DNA from: Lathyrus oleraceus | Lineage: Eukaryota; Streptophyta; Magnoliopsida; Fabales; Fabaceae | Direction of reading: 5' to 3' | DNA length: 64,000 bases | NCBI RefSeq assembly: GCF_024323335.1 | Contig: NC_066581.1 | Coordinates: forward strand, 443,945,816-444,009,815 | Part shown: positions 34,514 through 45,870 of the stretch, one piece after another | How positions within the stretch are numbered: position 1 is the first letter of the stretch | How the letters are laid out: every line of letters starts with the position of its first letter | Made by a program: the position numbers and the translations under genes | Notes under the pieces: generated by a model | What the model was told of the DNA's origin: nothing | The model's input: only the letters and a program-made list of their open reading frames with translations | Databases searched by the model: none

Positions 34514-37380
34514 GTACCAAAGGATAAGATTGTTTATGTTGTAGATATCTTATACAGCAGAGTTAAAACACCAGTCATGGTACCTAGACTCTGGATGCTC
34601 GCGACACATGACGGGAAGAAAGTCTATGTTCCAAAACCGGGAACTTAAAGACGTTGGATTCGTAGGCTTCAGAGGAAACCAAAAAGGAAGGATCAGAGGC
34701 TCCGGAACTATTGGTAATGGTACTCTTCCCTCTATATCTGATGTGTTATATGTAGAAGGATTAATGCATAATCTGTTATCAATAAGTCAATTAAGTGATA
34801 ACGGATATGATGTAATCTTCAATCAAAAAACATGTAAAGCCATAAATCAAAGCAATGGATCTGTCATATTCACTGGCAAGAGGAAAAAATAATATTTATA
34901 AAATAAATCTTTCTGATTTAAAAGAACAAAATGTGAAATGTCTGATGTCTGTTCACGAAGAGCAATGGGTATGGCATAGACGCTTGGGCCACATTAGCAT
35001 GAGAAAGTTATCTTAGCTAAATAAACTCGAGTTAGTCAGAGGTCTACCTAAGCTGAAGTTTTCTTCAGATGCTCTATGTGAAGCATGTCAGAAAGGAAAA
35101 TTTTCAAAATCATCGTTTAAAAAGAAAAACATTGTTTCTACCTCTAAGCCTCTAGAACTTCTTCGCATTGACTTATTTGGTCCTGTGAAAACAGCATCAG
35201 TCAATGGAAAGAAATATGGACTGGTCATTGTTGATGATTTTAGTCGCAGGACATGGGTAAAATTCTTAAAGCACAAGAGTGAGTCTCACTCTGTATTCAC
35301 TAGCTTCTGTTCCAAAGTGCAAAACGAATTTGACTCTAAAATCATCAGAGTCAGAAGTGATCATGGTGGGGAATTTGAAAATAAATTTTTTGAGGAATTA
35401 TTTGACTCTAATGGAATATCCCATGATTTCTCCTGCCCTAGAACTCCACAACAAAATGGAGTTGTAGAGAGGAAGAATAGGATACTCTAAGAGATGGCCA
35501 GAACTATGATCAATGAAACAAATGTGGCTAAGCACTTTTGGGCTGAAGCTGTAAATACAGCGTGTTACATTCAGAATAGAATCTCCATAAGACCTATTCT
35601 GGAGAAGACTCCCTATGAACTGTGTAAAGGAAGAAAACCCAACATTTCTTATTTTCATCCTTTTGGATGTTCCTGATTTATTTTAAATACTAAAGAACAT
35701 CTGAACAAGTTTGATTCCAAAGCACAAAAAGGTATTATGTTAGGATACTCAGAATGCTCTAAAGGCTACAAAGTATACAATACAGAAACCAAAATTGTGG
35801 AAGAATCAATTCATGTCAGATTTGATGATAAGCTTGACCCTGAAAAATCAAAGCTAGTTGAGAAACTTGCAGATCTGGAGATTACTCTTGCAGGTTCTGA
35901 CGAGAAGATTAAAGCTCCTGAAGCAACTGCCACTCAAACCTCAGAAGGAACTAAATCCCCAGCAATCCCAAAGATATCTAAAAGTCGCCTCAACATATCT
36001 GAAGAGTTGATTCTGGGAAACAAGGACGAACCTATCTGAACTAGGTCTACCTTCAAGACTCCTGAAGAAACTCCTCTGGGACTAGTATCTCTAATCGAGC
36101 CTACTTTCTATGATGAGGCACTTCAAGATAGCGATTGGGTTCTAGCCATGCAAGAAGAGCTAGATCAATTCACAAAGAACGACGTCTGGGATCTTGTTCC
36201 TAAACCAAAAGGCACTCACATTATCGGAACCAGATGGGTGTTCAGAAACAAGCTGAATGAGAAAGGAGAAGTTGTCAGAAACAAAGCTCGACTGGTGGCT
36301 CAAGGTTACAGTCAACAAGAAGGCATTGACTACAATGAAACATTTTCCCCAATCGCCAGGTTAGAATCTATTCGCTTACTTGTATCATTCGTTATAAATC
36401 ATTCTATCAAATTGTATCAAATGGATGTCAAGAGCTCATTCCTTAATGGTTATATATCAAAAGAAGTGTATGTCAACCAACCCCCAGGTTTTGAAAATTC
36501 AAATTGTCCAGAACACGTTTTTAAACTTAAGAAATCTTTATACGGATTAAAACAAGCTCCCAGAGCTTGGTATGAAAGATTAAGTAATTTTCTTCTGGAA
36601 CATGATTTTACCAGAGGGAAATTTGACTCCACACTCTTCTATAAAAACATTAATAATGATCTCATGATATGCCAGATATACGTTGATGATATCATTTTTG
36701 GTTCAGCTAACGCCTCTGTATGTCAACATTTCTCTGAGCTAATGCAGGCAGAATTTGAAATGAGCTTAATGCAAGAACTAAAGTTCTTTCTAGGAATTCA
36801 AATTAATCAAACTTCAGAAGTCACTTACGTTCATCAAAGTAAATACATAAAAGACATTCTGAAGAAATTTGAAATGGCTGAATGCAAACCTGCAAAGACA
36901 CCCATGCATCCAACCTGCATTCTTGAAAAAGAAGAAGTCAGTCAAAAGGTATGTCAGAAGCTCTATCGTGGTATGATAGGCTCCCTTCTCTGTGCTAGAT
37001 TCCAATCAGATCCTAGAGAATCTCACTTAACAGTAGTTAAGAGAATTCTTAGATATCTGAAAGGAACTCCTAACCTGGGCCTGATGTATGAGAAAACATC
37101 AGAGTATAGACTATCTGGTTTTTGTGATGCAGATTACGCAGGAGACAGAATGGAACGAAAAAGTACATTTGGAAATTGTCAGCTCTTAGGAAAGAATCTG
37201 ATATCCTGGGCCAGCAAAAGACAATCAATCATAGCCTTGTCTACTGCAGAAGCGGAATACATCTCAGCATCACTATGCACTACCCAGATGCTCTGGATGA
37301 AAAATCAATTAGAGGATCTGCAAATCTTTGAGAGTAACATTCCTATCTTCTGTGATAATACTGTGCCATTTGTTTAAGCA
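34514..37380 (+). pseudogene. Sirevirus pol: protease, integrase, reverse transcriptase, start of RNase H
   Basis: Fragments in family order: protease (LDSGC-like codons near 34585 in one frame, MTGRKSMF in the next at 34608); GAG-preintegrase WHRRLGHIS (about 34973); integrase with DLFGPV (35170), RSDHGGEF (35355) and QQNGVVERKN (35450); reverse transcriptase open from 36148 with RWVFRNK, QMDVKSSFLNG and YVDDIIF (36681); RNase H with CDADYAGD and AEAEYISAS. Stops interrupt at about 34890, 35014, 35488, 35676, 36037 and 37375. RT also lacks about 15 codons after MIGSLL (near 36990), where relatives have a TASRPDI-type motif. No complete enzyme can be made. Confidence 0.92.
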
Positions 37381-37579
37381 AGAATCCTATTTTACACTCC
37401 AGGGCTAAGCACATAGAAATAAAGCATCATTTCATTAGAGACTATGTTCAGAAAGGGGTAGTAATATTGAAATTCATTGATACAGATCATCAATGGGTTG
37501 ACATCTTTACTAAACCCTTAGATGAAGATAGATTCCTCTTTATCTTAAAGAATCTGAACATTCAAAATTGCCCTGAATA
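37381..37579 (+). pseudogene. Sirevirus RNase H C-terminal end
   Basis: After a frameshift near 37370, this segment holds SRAKHIEIKHHFIRDYVQKG and FTKPL, the usual end of Copia RNase H, and stops at a TAA near 37577. Confidence 0.85.
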
Positions 37580-38115
37580 AATGTGCCTTTGAGTTTGTAA
37601 AATAAGATTCTGATGTAAACAAAGTGGTTTCTGCCTCTGACTCTGATACTCCTACCAAGTTAGTAGTCATCTGAGTTAGAAATCTCCAAAAACCAATCCT
37701 TTTGTATTCCTAAAGATCAGATAGAGCAAACACGTGGAGTACCTTGCGTCTGACCTTTGAACTTCTAGACAGCTGTCTAGCAGTAATCAAGGAACAGTCT
37801 CTTGAGATCTCCTCGAGCAGTGTACTGACTGTTGGGATTAGACATCATTTATGAGTTGTAATCATTTTCCCTCTAAACGTGCTGACTTGGTTTTTGTGCT
37901 AAACTCTGTTTTGTGTGTCGTTTTGCATGCGCCCTAATTTGGGTATTTAAACACCTCAATTCACACATTGCACACTTTTCACTCTCACACACTCATAACC
38001 CTCTGCAAGTTCAGCTCTCTCAAGGAATTCCTGCAGCATTCTTCAATCTTCATCTCAGCTCTCAACAACATTCATGGATGCTAAACAACAATCAGTCTAC
38101 AACTTCTCTTAACAA
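37580..38115 (+). other. Spacer between pol and ORF3 of the Sirevirus-like element
   Basis: About 540 bp without a convincing gene. The open frame at 37913 overlaps ORF3 in another frame and looks incidental. Confidence 0.6.
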
Positions 38116-40020
38116 ATGGATTCAAACGAACAAGCTCCAAGTTCAAGCAACCCAAACCCAGCGGTTACTGGCGTTGTCTCAAGTCCCATCTACAAAGAGC
38201 CTCACATTCTTGATCGTGAGCCTCACATTAATCTTACAACACCATTTGAGAAACTGGAGGTGTTATGTGAATCCTTGGTGGATTTTGACAACATGCGCAG
38301 AAATGGTATTGACCTCACTGAAGAACTCAAGAATCAAGGTTGGGGAAATTACTTCAAACGTTTGTATGGTCCAGTCTACATAAATTTAGTGAAGGAATTC
38401 TGGAGATTCGCTGATGCTAATGATCACTACATCGTCTCCTATGTTCTGGGAGTCAAAATGGTGATAACTGAGAAATCCATTGCTGCTTTTCTGGGCATGG
38501 AAAAAGATGGAGGAAGAAGGATCTACAACATTAATCCTAGGGCAAAATATTTGTCCCATGAGATTAATCCAACTATCTTCAAACAGAATGCTGAAGGCAA
38601 CCAATCCAAGAACAAGGAACTACATTAGAACCTTCGGGTCTGGCTGAAGATCATCTTGGGAATCATCCATCATCGCCCAGCTTCAAACTCTTCAGACTAC
38701 ATCAACACAGACCAGAAGTGCATTCTGTACTACATCCAAAAGGGTTTGAAGCTCTGCCTTCCAGCACTTCTCTTCAAGTATCTCAGAGATTCTGTACGAG
38801 ATACAAGAAACAACATGAAGCAAGAAACTACATTCCTCTGGGAAGGCTAATCTCTGACGTTCTGATTGAAAGTCGTCTCGTGGACCACCTGATAACGTTC
38901 AGACTCATGGAAGACGTGATGATCGACACTGGAAGAGCTCTAAACGCCAAAAATCTGAAGAGCATGGGGATTCTGGATCAAGTCAAGTTCAAACCTACTA
39001 TGGACACCTCCTGGGGAGCTCTCAAAGATCAGAGGAAGATCCAACATGGCCTCTATTTGTTCTCAAAGATCGACCCTCTAGAGGTAATCCTTTATTACTT
39101 AGATGATTTGAGGAAACAAGGAGTGGATATCTCCGACTTCAACATAAGCCAACTGCCAGCTGAGCCTCCAAACTTCATGAAGCGTCCACGAGGACCATCT
39201 GAGAAGGCGAAGCAAGCTAAGAAGGCAAGACTAGGAGAATCCTCCGGATCAATACCTCCACACCTGAACCAGAAGTCACCTCATCACCCACAGAACAACC
39301 AAACCCAACAACATCTGACCCTCAACCATCTGAAACACCTCACGCTGAAACTCATCCAAACAACTTTTACACACACCCACCAAATACATCCGCTGAACCA
39401 CAAACTCCCACTCTCAACCTAAGCCCTCCCACTTCTCCACCTCCACCCTCTGAACCAGAAACCACCCTGCCAACCCTAGAGGAAGCAATAGTGTTGTTTG
39501 CAGGAGCTTCAGTTGACAAGGTCAAGTCTCTGACCATCAACTCTGGCATCAGTGATGATCCTTCAGCTATAAGGACACACTGGAACAGAGTTATTGGCTG
39601 GATGACCGCTGAAGCCTTCAAACTGAAGAGCCTCTCTGAGCAAGTCCGAAACGACTTCATCCGAGATGCTGAGCTAAGACTCCAGGAGCGTCTAGCCAGA
39701 GAAGCTGAGGAGAGAGCCCGCAAGGAAGCTAAAGAGAAAGCCAGACAAGAGGAAATGCAAAGGATTAAGGAAGCTGAAGCCAAAGCTCTAGTTGAGGTTG
39801 CTACTGCTACTGAAGCTGAAGCAAAAGCTGCTGCTGAAGCTAAAGACAAAGCCACTGTTGAAGCTGAAGCTCGTCTTGCTGAAGAATCTGCCAATAGGGT
39901 AGAACCGGATGCTCTGACTCAGGGGGAGTCATCCACCTTTGTCCCTCTGGTTCTCAAAACACTTGAAGATCTTTAGAAGGAGCAGAAAAAAGTCCGAGCC
40001 AGATTGGATCAACAAGATTT
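38116..40020 (+). pseudogene. Sirevirus ORF3 (env-like position), broken by stop and frameshifts
   Basis: Begins MDSNEQAPSSSNP at 38116 and reads through EFWRFADANDHYIVSYV and AFLGMEKDGG to a TAG near 38626, continuing in the same frame to 38850. It shifts frame at about 38760-38840 (GRLISDVLIESRLVDHL), then shifts again by 39491 to a charged Ala/Glu/Lys stretch (about 39660-39890) that should form a long coiled coil. It ends near 39974. In SIRE-type elements a third ORF sits here and has been called env-like; the N-terminal part also recalls proteins with the plant mobile/transposon-associated domain. No clear signal peptide or membrane segment is visible, so an envelope function is not supported by this copy. 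Confidence 0.75.
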
Positions 40021-40185
40021 AGTTAACGTCAACATTCAGAATCTGCTGACCTAGTTGCTCTAGAGGGTGCCTCCTCCTCCAAACCCTTAGGCACCTAGGA
40101 CTTATTTTTTTCTTGCTTGTTGATTTGCTTGTTGCTTTCTATTGTGTTTGTTCTCGCTTTCTGCTGTTTGTGTTTCTAAAATCTC

Positions 40186-40262
<77 letters not shown>

Positions 40263-40560
40263 CTTTCCTTCATTTATCTAAGTCTTTTGGATTCTGACAA
40301 AAAGGGGGAGAACTAAAAACAGCTCTGATGAAAACATATCTAAATCCTTTCAGTACTCTGCAAACATTGTTTAAATTGGTTCTAATCCTTTTTGACTTAG
40401 AAATTTGCACAAGAGTATCTAGAAACATCATCTCGTGGAAGCTCCGGTAAGAACTTCTGAACTTCTAGACTTATCTCAGGGGGAGCTCACTTCTATCTGA
40501 TCCAAAAAATTCTTATCTAAATGTTTCATCTCTAAAATTAAGATTGTCTTGTCATCATCA
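40021..40560 (+). other. Sirevirus 3' untranslated region
   Basis: Contains a 70-bp AT microsatellite (40189-40258) and repeated purine tracts of the AGGGGGAG type at 40299-40310 and 40477-40485 before the final tract at 40561. Confidence 0.75.
40189..40258. repeat. (AT)35 microsatellite
   Basis: Seventy bases of uninterrupted AT dinucleotide. Confidence 0.98.
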
Positions 40561-40573
40561 AAAAGGGGGAGAT
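40561..40573 (+). promoter_or_regulatory. Polypurine tract, Sirevirus-like element
   Basis: AAAAGGGGGAGAT abuts the 3' LTR. Near copies of its core occur at 39920, 40299 and 40477. Confidence 0.92.
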
Positions 40574-41568
40574 TGTAAGAACAAAATTAGTTCTACAATA
40601 GAATTCCAGGATTTTTATGATAACAAAGGATGAAACCAAAAATGGCACCCTAACAAAAGTTCTCTAAGTGTGCAGGACTCTGAACAGCAACAAAGGAATC
40701 TGATCGTTTTATCAGATACAAACTCTGATCAGATACAAAGCACTAGAAGATTAGAAGCATCTGAGGAAGAAATGCACTCTAGAAGTTCTGATTCTGAGCA
40801 AAACAAGACAGTAGAAAGAACCAGAAGCTCTAAACATCCACTGGACTTAGTTCTGATGATCTAGAAGACCAGTACTCTTAGAAGCTCTTATGTAACCTCA
40901 ACGCAATCCCCTTCTGACACAGAACTCCGAGATAACAAAGACTCTGATGAAGATTCTCCAAATCCAGAAAGAGTAACAAAAAGAATTTCTTCAAATGGAA
41001 AGGAAATATTTTTAGAAAGAAATTATTCAGGGAGACAAATTGGTTATGGCAAGAAACACAGAAGTAATGACATTGAATGCTCATCAAAGGCCAATATTCT
41101 ATCATCACTCCAACGGTCCTCTTCACCACTATATAAAGGACAACCTACTTTAGTGAGAGACACAACAACGCACAGAAAATTCTTTACATTCTCTCTTAGT
41201 TTTTCACGAGCTGCTGCTCATACGTGAAAACACTTGCTTGATTATTCTGCTGTAATATTTGCTTACTCTTAGAAGCACTCTCTATTACAAATTTATTTTG
41301 CTAAATTGCTTTTGTTCCTCAAGTGACTCTGCGTAGTCTGTATACTTGGGAGGACTAAGAGATCACTCTCTTAGACGTTTGGTTGTATTAATCTTTCAAG
41401 ATTAGTGGATTAAGTCCTTTTTGAAGGCGAAATCACCTTGGACGGGTGGACTGGAGTAGCTTTGTGTTATAAGTGAACCAGTATAAAATTCTGTGTGTTC
41501 TTACTTTTGAAAAAGCTTTTAATTTCTAAAACAATTCAAACCCCCCTTTCTTGTTTTTCTCACCTTCA
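40574..41568 (+). repeat. 3' LTR of Sirevirus-like element
   Basis: 995 bp, TGTAAGAACAAAATTAG to CACCTTCA. TATA box at 41130-41138. About 32 substitutions relative to the 5' LTR by eye, mostly transitions, as expected from methylated DNA decay. Confidence 0.95.
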
Positions 41569-41573
41569 GTATG
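41569..41573. repeat. Target site duplication of the Sirevirus-like element, right (GTATG)
   Basis: Same five bases as 31759-31763. Confidence 0.93.
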
Positions 41574-41967
41574 AAGCATGTATCTTAGGTATTGAAGTTG
41601 CAATTGACACCCAAATTAAGATCCTTGAAGTGTATGGAGACACAACCTTGGTGATCTACCAAGTCAAAGGTGAATGGGAATCCCGTGATGAGAAGTTAAT
41701 CTCATACCAAGCCCATATTATGGAATTGATAAAGTACTTTGATGAAATCACCTTCCATCATGTTCCGAGAGCAGAAAATTAGATAGCAGATGCTTTGGCT
41801 ATGTTAACATCTATGTTCCAAGTCAGATTTCTCAATGAGGCACCACTCATCACAATTGAGCAGAAAACTGCGCCAACCTATTGTATATTGGTTAAAGAAG
41901 AAACTGACGAGAAATTGTGGTTCTATGATATCAATAACTACTTGCAAAATCAAGAATATCTAGTGAA
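41569..41967 (+). pseudogene. Ogre E second RNase H (end) and start of integrase
   Basis: Resumes Ogre E after the Sirevirus: EACILGIEVAID, VIYQVKGEWES and FHHVPRAEN (with a TAG near 41780), then ADALAMLTSM and the linker to integrase (YDINNYLQNQEYL). It matches Ogre B at 49100-49440 and stops at the Ogre B LTR edge. The integrase zinc finger and catalytic core are absent. Confidence 0.85.
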
Positions 41968-44767
41968 TGCTATAGTGGTAAATTCATGACCATCAAGCTA
42001 TGGGTAAACTTGACGTCAATAAAACCAGAGTCGTCACCATGCTTTTATTATTTCCAAAGGAAAAGGGCAAAAGTACGAACAAAACCCAAAGATAAGAAGT
42101 TTTCAAATCAAAACTAATAAAATGTTAGAGATTACGGGTAAGGGGGTTGGTTACACAGAGGGAAGGTGTTAGAACCCAAAGTGTCCTAGGTACTCCTAGG
42201 GAGCCCTTTTTTGTGTGCAAATGTTTTGGTCTAAATGATGTTTAATAAAATATAGAGTGAAGGGACGAGAAAAGAATTCATTAATTATATTTTTGTGTTT
42301 GACAAGACCTTCGGTCTTATGCCTACGTACCAACATAAAACTGAGGGATCAAAACCTTGTAGTTCGTGGTAAAAATTTCAAAGAAGTTGGTGAATTGATT
42401 TTAACAAAAGTTTAACAAGAAAAGACACAAAAGGGCCAAAGATTTGAATGGGGTTGTTAGTTCTTTTTTGTATTTTTGAAATTAGAGTCAATATGGTTAA
42501 ATTCATTCACAAGTTTGATTAAGAAAAAGGTTTAAAAATTCAATGGCATGAGGCCAAAGTTTCTGATCAGTAAAACATGTCCAAGTTTAAAAAAACACAA
42601 ACAAAGAAGTTTTTTAAAAGAGGGATGAAATTTGAAATTAAAGAAGTGGGAGGAGATGAAGCAACTATCCTAGACAAAAATTAAAAGTTAAGAGTTGAAA
42701 ATATCTGACCAATGGGATGCAATCCAACTAACAAGAGTGTCATATAGAAACCCATTTTCCTTTGGACTTTATCAAGCAACAAGCATAAGCAATATCCAAG
42801 AAAACCATATGAAGTCCAAGGAATCAAGTAAAGATGGCCATAATATCCAAGCAAGCAATCCAATAGTTAGCAGTCTTCAATTTCTTCTAGTGTATCAGAT
42901 GAAAAATATTCCTTGATCAACTCAGAACTATCACCAGACATCAACAGTAATAATAGTATGACCATTAATCACAAAGACAAAGTGACAAATGAACCCAAAT
43001 GGAAATCAAGGCTTGCATCATATGAGAGTAATAATCAATGATAGCTCAGTCCTAGATAGTGGCATTGACCAAGTCCTCAAAGCACAAGGAGGTTGCTTAT
43101 CCTAAGTCCAAAAGTTTAAATCAAGTCCAACATTCCACCAAGATATTTTTTAGGGATTTTATTTTTATTAGGCGTTTTAAGATCCTAAGACCACAAGCTA
43201 AACAAAATCAAACAAATAATATACGCAATCACAAGATATGGCTCAAATGAGCAACGTGAAAAGGACTAAAACATAAACAAGTTGCATAAAGTGTAAATGG
43301 CAGATGAATGATAAAGGTACTGAAATTTAAATTGCATAAAGTAAATGACTTGAAAGTAAAGCAACGTTAATAAAAAGTTAGTCAATGGATAGTCAAATGT
43401 TAGTGAAGAGTTTTAATTGATTAAGTCATTCTTTGGAGAAAACTCAACCATTCCTTTCACAAGTATGAACAAGTTCCTCAGTTCTTGTCCAAATGAAGTG
43501 ATCTTGGATGATTTAGAAAGGTGACATCAAGGGAAACAACTTTGATGTTGAATAATTTTCCATTTGGAACTTGGATCATGATGAATTTTGAGGTAGAAGT
43601 TGGAGAAATCAAACATGGTTGAAAATTTTCTAAGTATAAAGTCAAATGACCACTTCTTCCACCTTGAATAACATTTGCTATGAGCTTCAAATGAAAATGG
43701 TCCCTTAATCAAAGTTGTATCTATTTAATTTCTCTTGAATGTTTTCATAAGTTTGACATCATTTGAATATTGAATGAGGGAGTTATAGATTTTAGAAGTT
43801 GAGGAAATTTGCTTGTTCAATGGTAATGGCCCAAAATGACCTATAATGTTTCCTCTTGGAACATGCCCTTGCGAGTATATTTTGACATTTCTCAAAGAAT
43901 AAAAGTTGGATAAGGCATCTTGAAATTTATCATGAAACTTTGATGGCCTTTATATCATAAAAATTGAGAAAGTTATGGTCCTTGGAAGTTGACCTCATAA
44001 CTTGAGCACAAACACAATGACCTATAATATTTCACCATAAAAAATGACTTTTCAAGAAAAATTAGCTCTTGATGTCAACCTGAAAGTTGCTTGGAATGTC
44101 ATAAAGAGTAAATTTTCCCTTGGAATCATTTTCATATGACAAAAAGTGTAGGAGATAGGGTCTAGGGAACCCCAATTTTGACCAGTTGACTTTCTCTAGT
44201 CAACCTCTTTGAACCAACTTGCAAACTTGAAGTTATCTTGATATTTGGGGATCATGGAGGATCATATATGCTTAAGATGATATATAATGGAGTACACCTT
44301 GATATCTTTGACCCATTGATTAAGAAACATGCTGAGAAAGTTACACAAGATACCTAGATGAATTAGGACTTCCAAGGAAAACAAGTTTCAATCTCTTGAT
44401 AAATTCTTAATCAAATTGACAAATAAATAACATGGGGATCCATATATGATTTTTACAACCATTGTGAACCTTTCCTTGATTGATCTCTTGCATCGAGGGT
44501 CTCAAACCCTAGTTGTGAGCTGAGTGGGACACAAATGGACACACACAGTACCTACAAAAGAAACAGAGACATACATAGACATATTTTTGGTATTTTTGTT
44601 AGTAAACAAATAAAAACAAAGTATGATACAATCAAATGTGCTTGGTGATCTCTCTTAATGCAAACACAATGAATGAGGGGTAATGAGGATTCCAAGATGT
44701 GATCCAAAAGCCAATGCAAATGATGAGATAGTATGAGGGATCTTAGGATCAAAATTGGGGTCTTACA
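41968..44767 (-). repeat. Ogre B 3' LTR with internal deletion (2.8 kb)
   Basis: Starts (minus) at 44767 TGTAAGACCCC after the PPT and ends near 41968 (CTATAGCA). It aligns with LTR2: 41985-43455 with about 12450-13895, and 43455-44767 with about 15857-17159. About 2 kb between is missing, including the segment equivalent to LTR2's TATA box. The break is at a shared CACAAG. Confidence 0.85.
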
Positions 44768-44782
44768 GCTGCCCCTATTTAA
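44768..44782 (-). promoter_or_regulatory. Polypurine tract, Ogre B
   Basis: Minus strand AAATAGGGGCAGC directly before TGTAAGACCCC. The same arrangement (AATAGGGGCATC) is seen at Ogre C. Confidence 0.85.
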
Positions 44783-45419
44783 GGACATTCTAGCTGAGGA
44801 TATGAAGGTTAAAATCTTTATATCAACTCAATCGAATGGACTTAAATAACAACATCTTGAAACAAATTTTGATCCCTAAGACACCTCATGATGCATATGA
44901 TATGAATGTAAAAATAATATCTGTGGGGAATATATTGCCACAAAGGAAAAGAATCAGGAGAAACTGGAAGTTCACAAGAGTATAATGCATTCCATAACGA
45001 AAATGCACTAGGGAGACAGAGACTCTAGGTATAAAAGCTACACGTAGGTCAGATTGCGACTTAAAAAATTGTTGGATACACGAGAGGATTTTCCATGAAA
45101 ATAAATCAATGGAAAGATTCGGTCGGGGAAAAAGGAAATCTGCACATATTGGGATAACACCAATTCAGTAAGAAACACCCGCCGGGGAAATGCGTAAATC
45201 AGAACAAAGCTGAAATATTCACGCAAAAGGGGATTCGATTTCTCAAAGAAATACGAAACCAAACTCAACTAGAGAAGAAAAACTTCAACACAGGAGTAGA
45301 AGAGATATATTATTCACTACCAATTACTGGGTAAGGAGATAATATACTCGGACAAAGGGACATTTGTTACCGATTAGGGTAAACATATCATGGATGACTC
45401 GCTGAGGGAAAAAGAAACC

Positions 45420-45870
45420 AAATAGGGTTTACAACTACTCTGTTACTAGGTAGAAGACCAAAGAGAGAGTATCTGTCACCCGTTAAAGTGAACATATCAA
45501 GGATAAACTCAAAGGGAAGAATATCCATCACCGATTAAAGTGAACATATCAAGGATGAAACTCTTCTGAGGAAAGTAGGAATTACAACTACCTTTTTACT
45601 GGGTAGAAGACCAAAGAGAGAGTATCCGTCACCGATTAAAGTGAATATATCAAGGATAAAATCTTCTGGGGAAAGTAGGAATTACAACTACCTTTTTACT
45701 AGGTAGAATACCAAAGAGGACGAATATCCGTCATTAGTTAAGATGAACATATTAAGGATAAACTTATTGGAGAAAGTAGGAATTACAACTACCTTTTTAC
45801 TGGGTAGAATACCAAAGAGGAAGAATATTCGTCATCAGTTAAGATGAACATATCAAGGATAAACTTGTTG
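45420..45870. repeat. About 100-bp tandem array in Ogre B 3' UTR
   Basis: GAAAGTAGGAATTACAACTA recurs at about 45571, 45671 and 45771, with a more diverged unit from about 45420. Each unit holds TACTGGGTAGAA, ACCAAAGAGG and AACATATCAAGGATAAA. About four to five units. Confidence 0.9.

Larger units (their letters stand above)
31764..41568 (+). mobile_element. Sirevirus (SIRE/Maximus-like) Copia element with third ORF, degenerate
   Basis: 9805 bp with 995-bp LTRs, GTATG duplication, tRNA-iMet PBS, gag, pol, an extra ORF after pol, and a purine tract. A large third ORF with a coiled coil after pol is typical of SIRE-type elements. About 32 differences between the LTRs were counted by eye (about 3%), and pol has many stops, so it is considerably older than the Tekay insertion. 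Confidence 0.93.
28964..41967 (+). mobile_element. Ogre E: old plus-strand Ogre pol fragment, split by a Sirevirus-like element
   Basis: Pieces in order: protease C-terminal part and linker (28964-29625), intron (about 29626-29905), RT and RNase H (about 29906-31500), second RNase H (about 31630-31763 and 41569-41800), and the start of integrase (to about 41967). The domain order and wording match Ogre B on the other strand. LTRs, ORF1, gag and the protease active site are missing. Its left end is the unassigned LTR and its right end is Ogre B's LTR. Many stops and frameshifts mark it as the oldest layer. Confidence 0.88.

Noticed and set aside
39367..39894. Minus-strand 175-residue Ala/Ser-rich frame
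   Set aside because: It is the antisense of the repetitive Ala/Glu coiled-coil codons of the Sirevirus ORF3, which explains its length and composition.
40113..40316. Open frame with a long Ile-Tyr repeat
   Set aside because: It is translation of the AT microsatellite.
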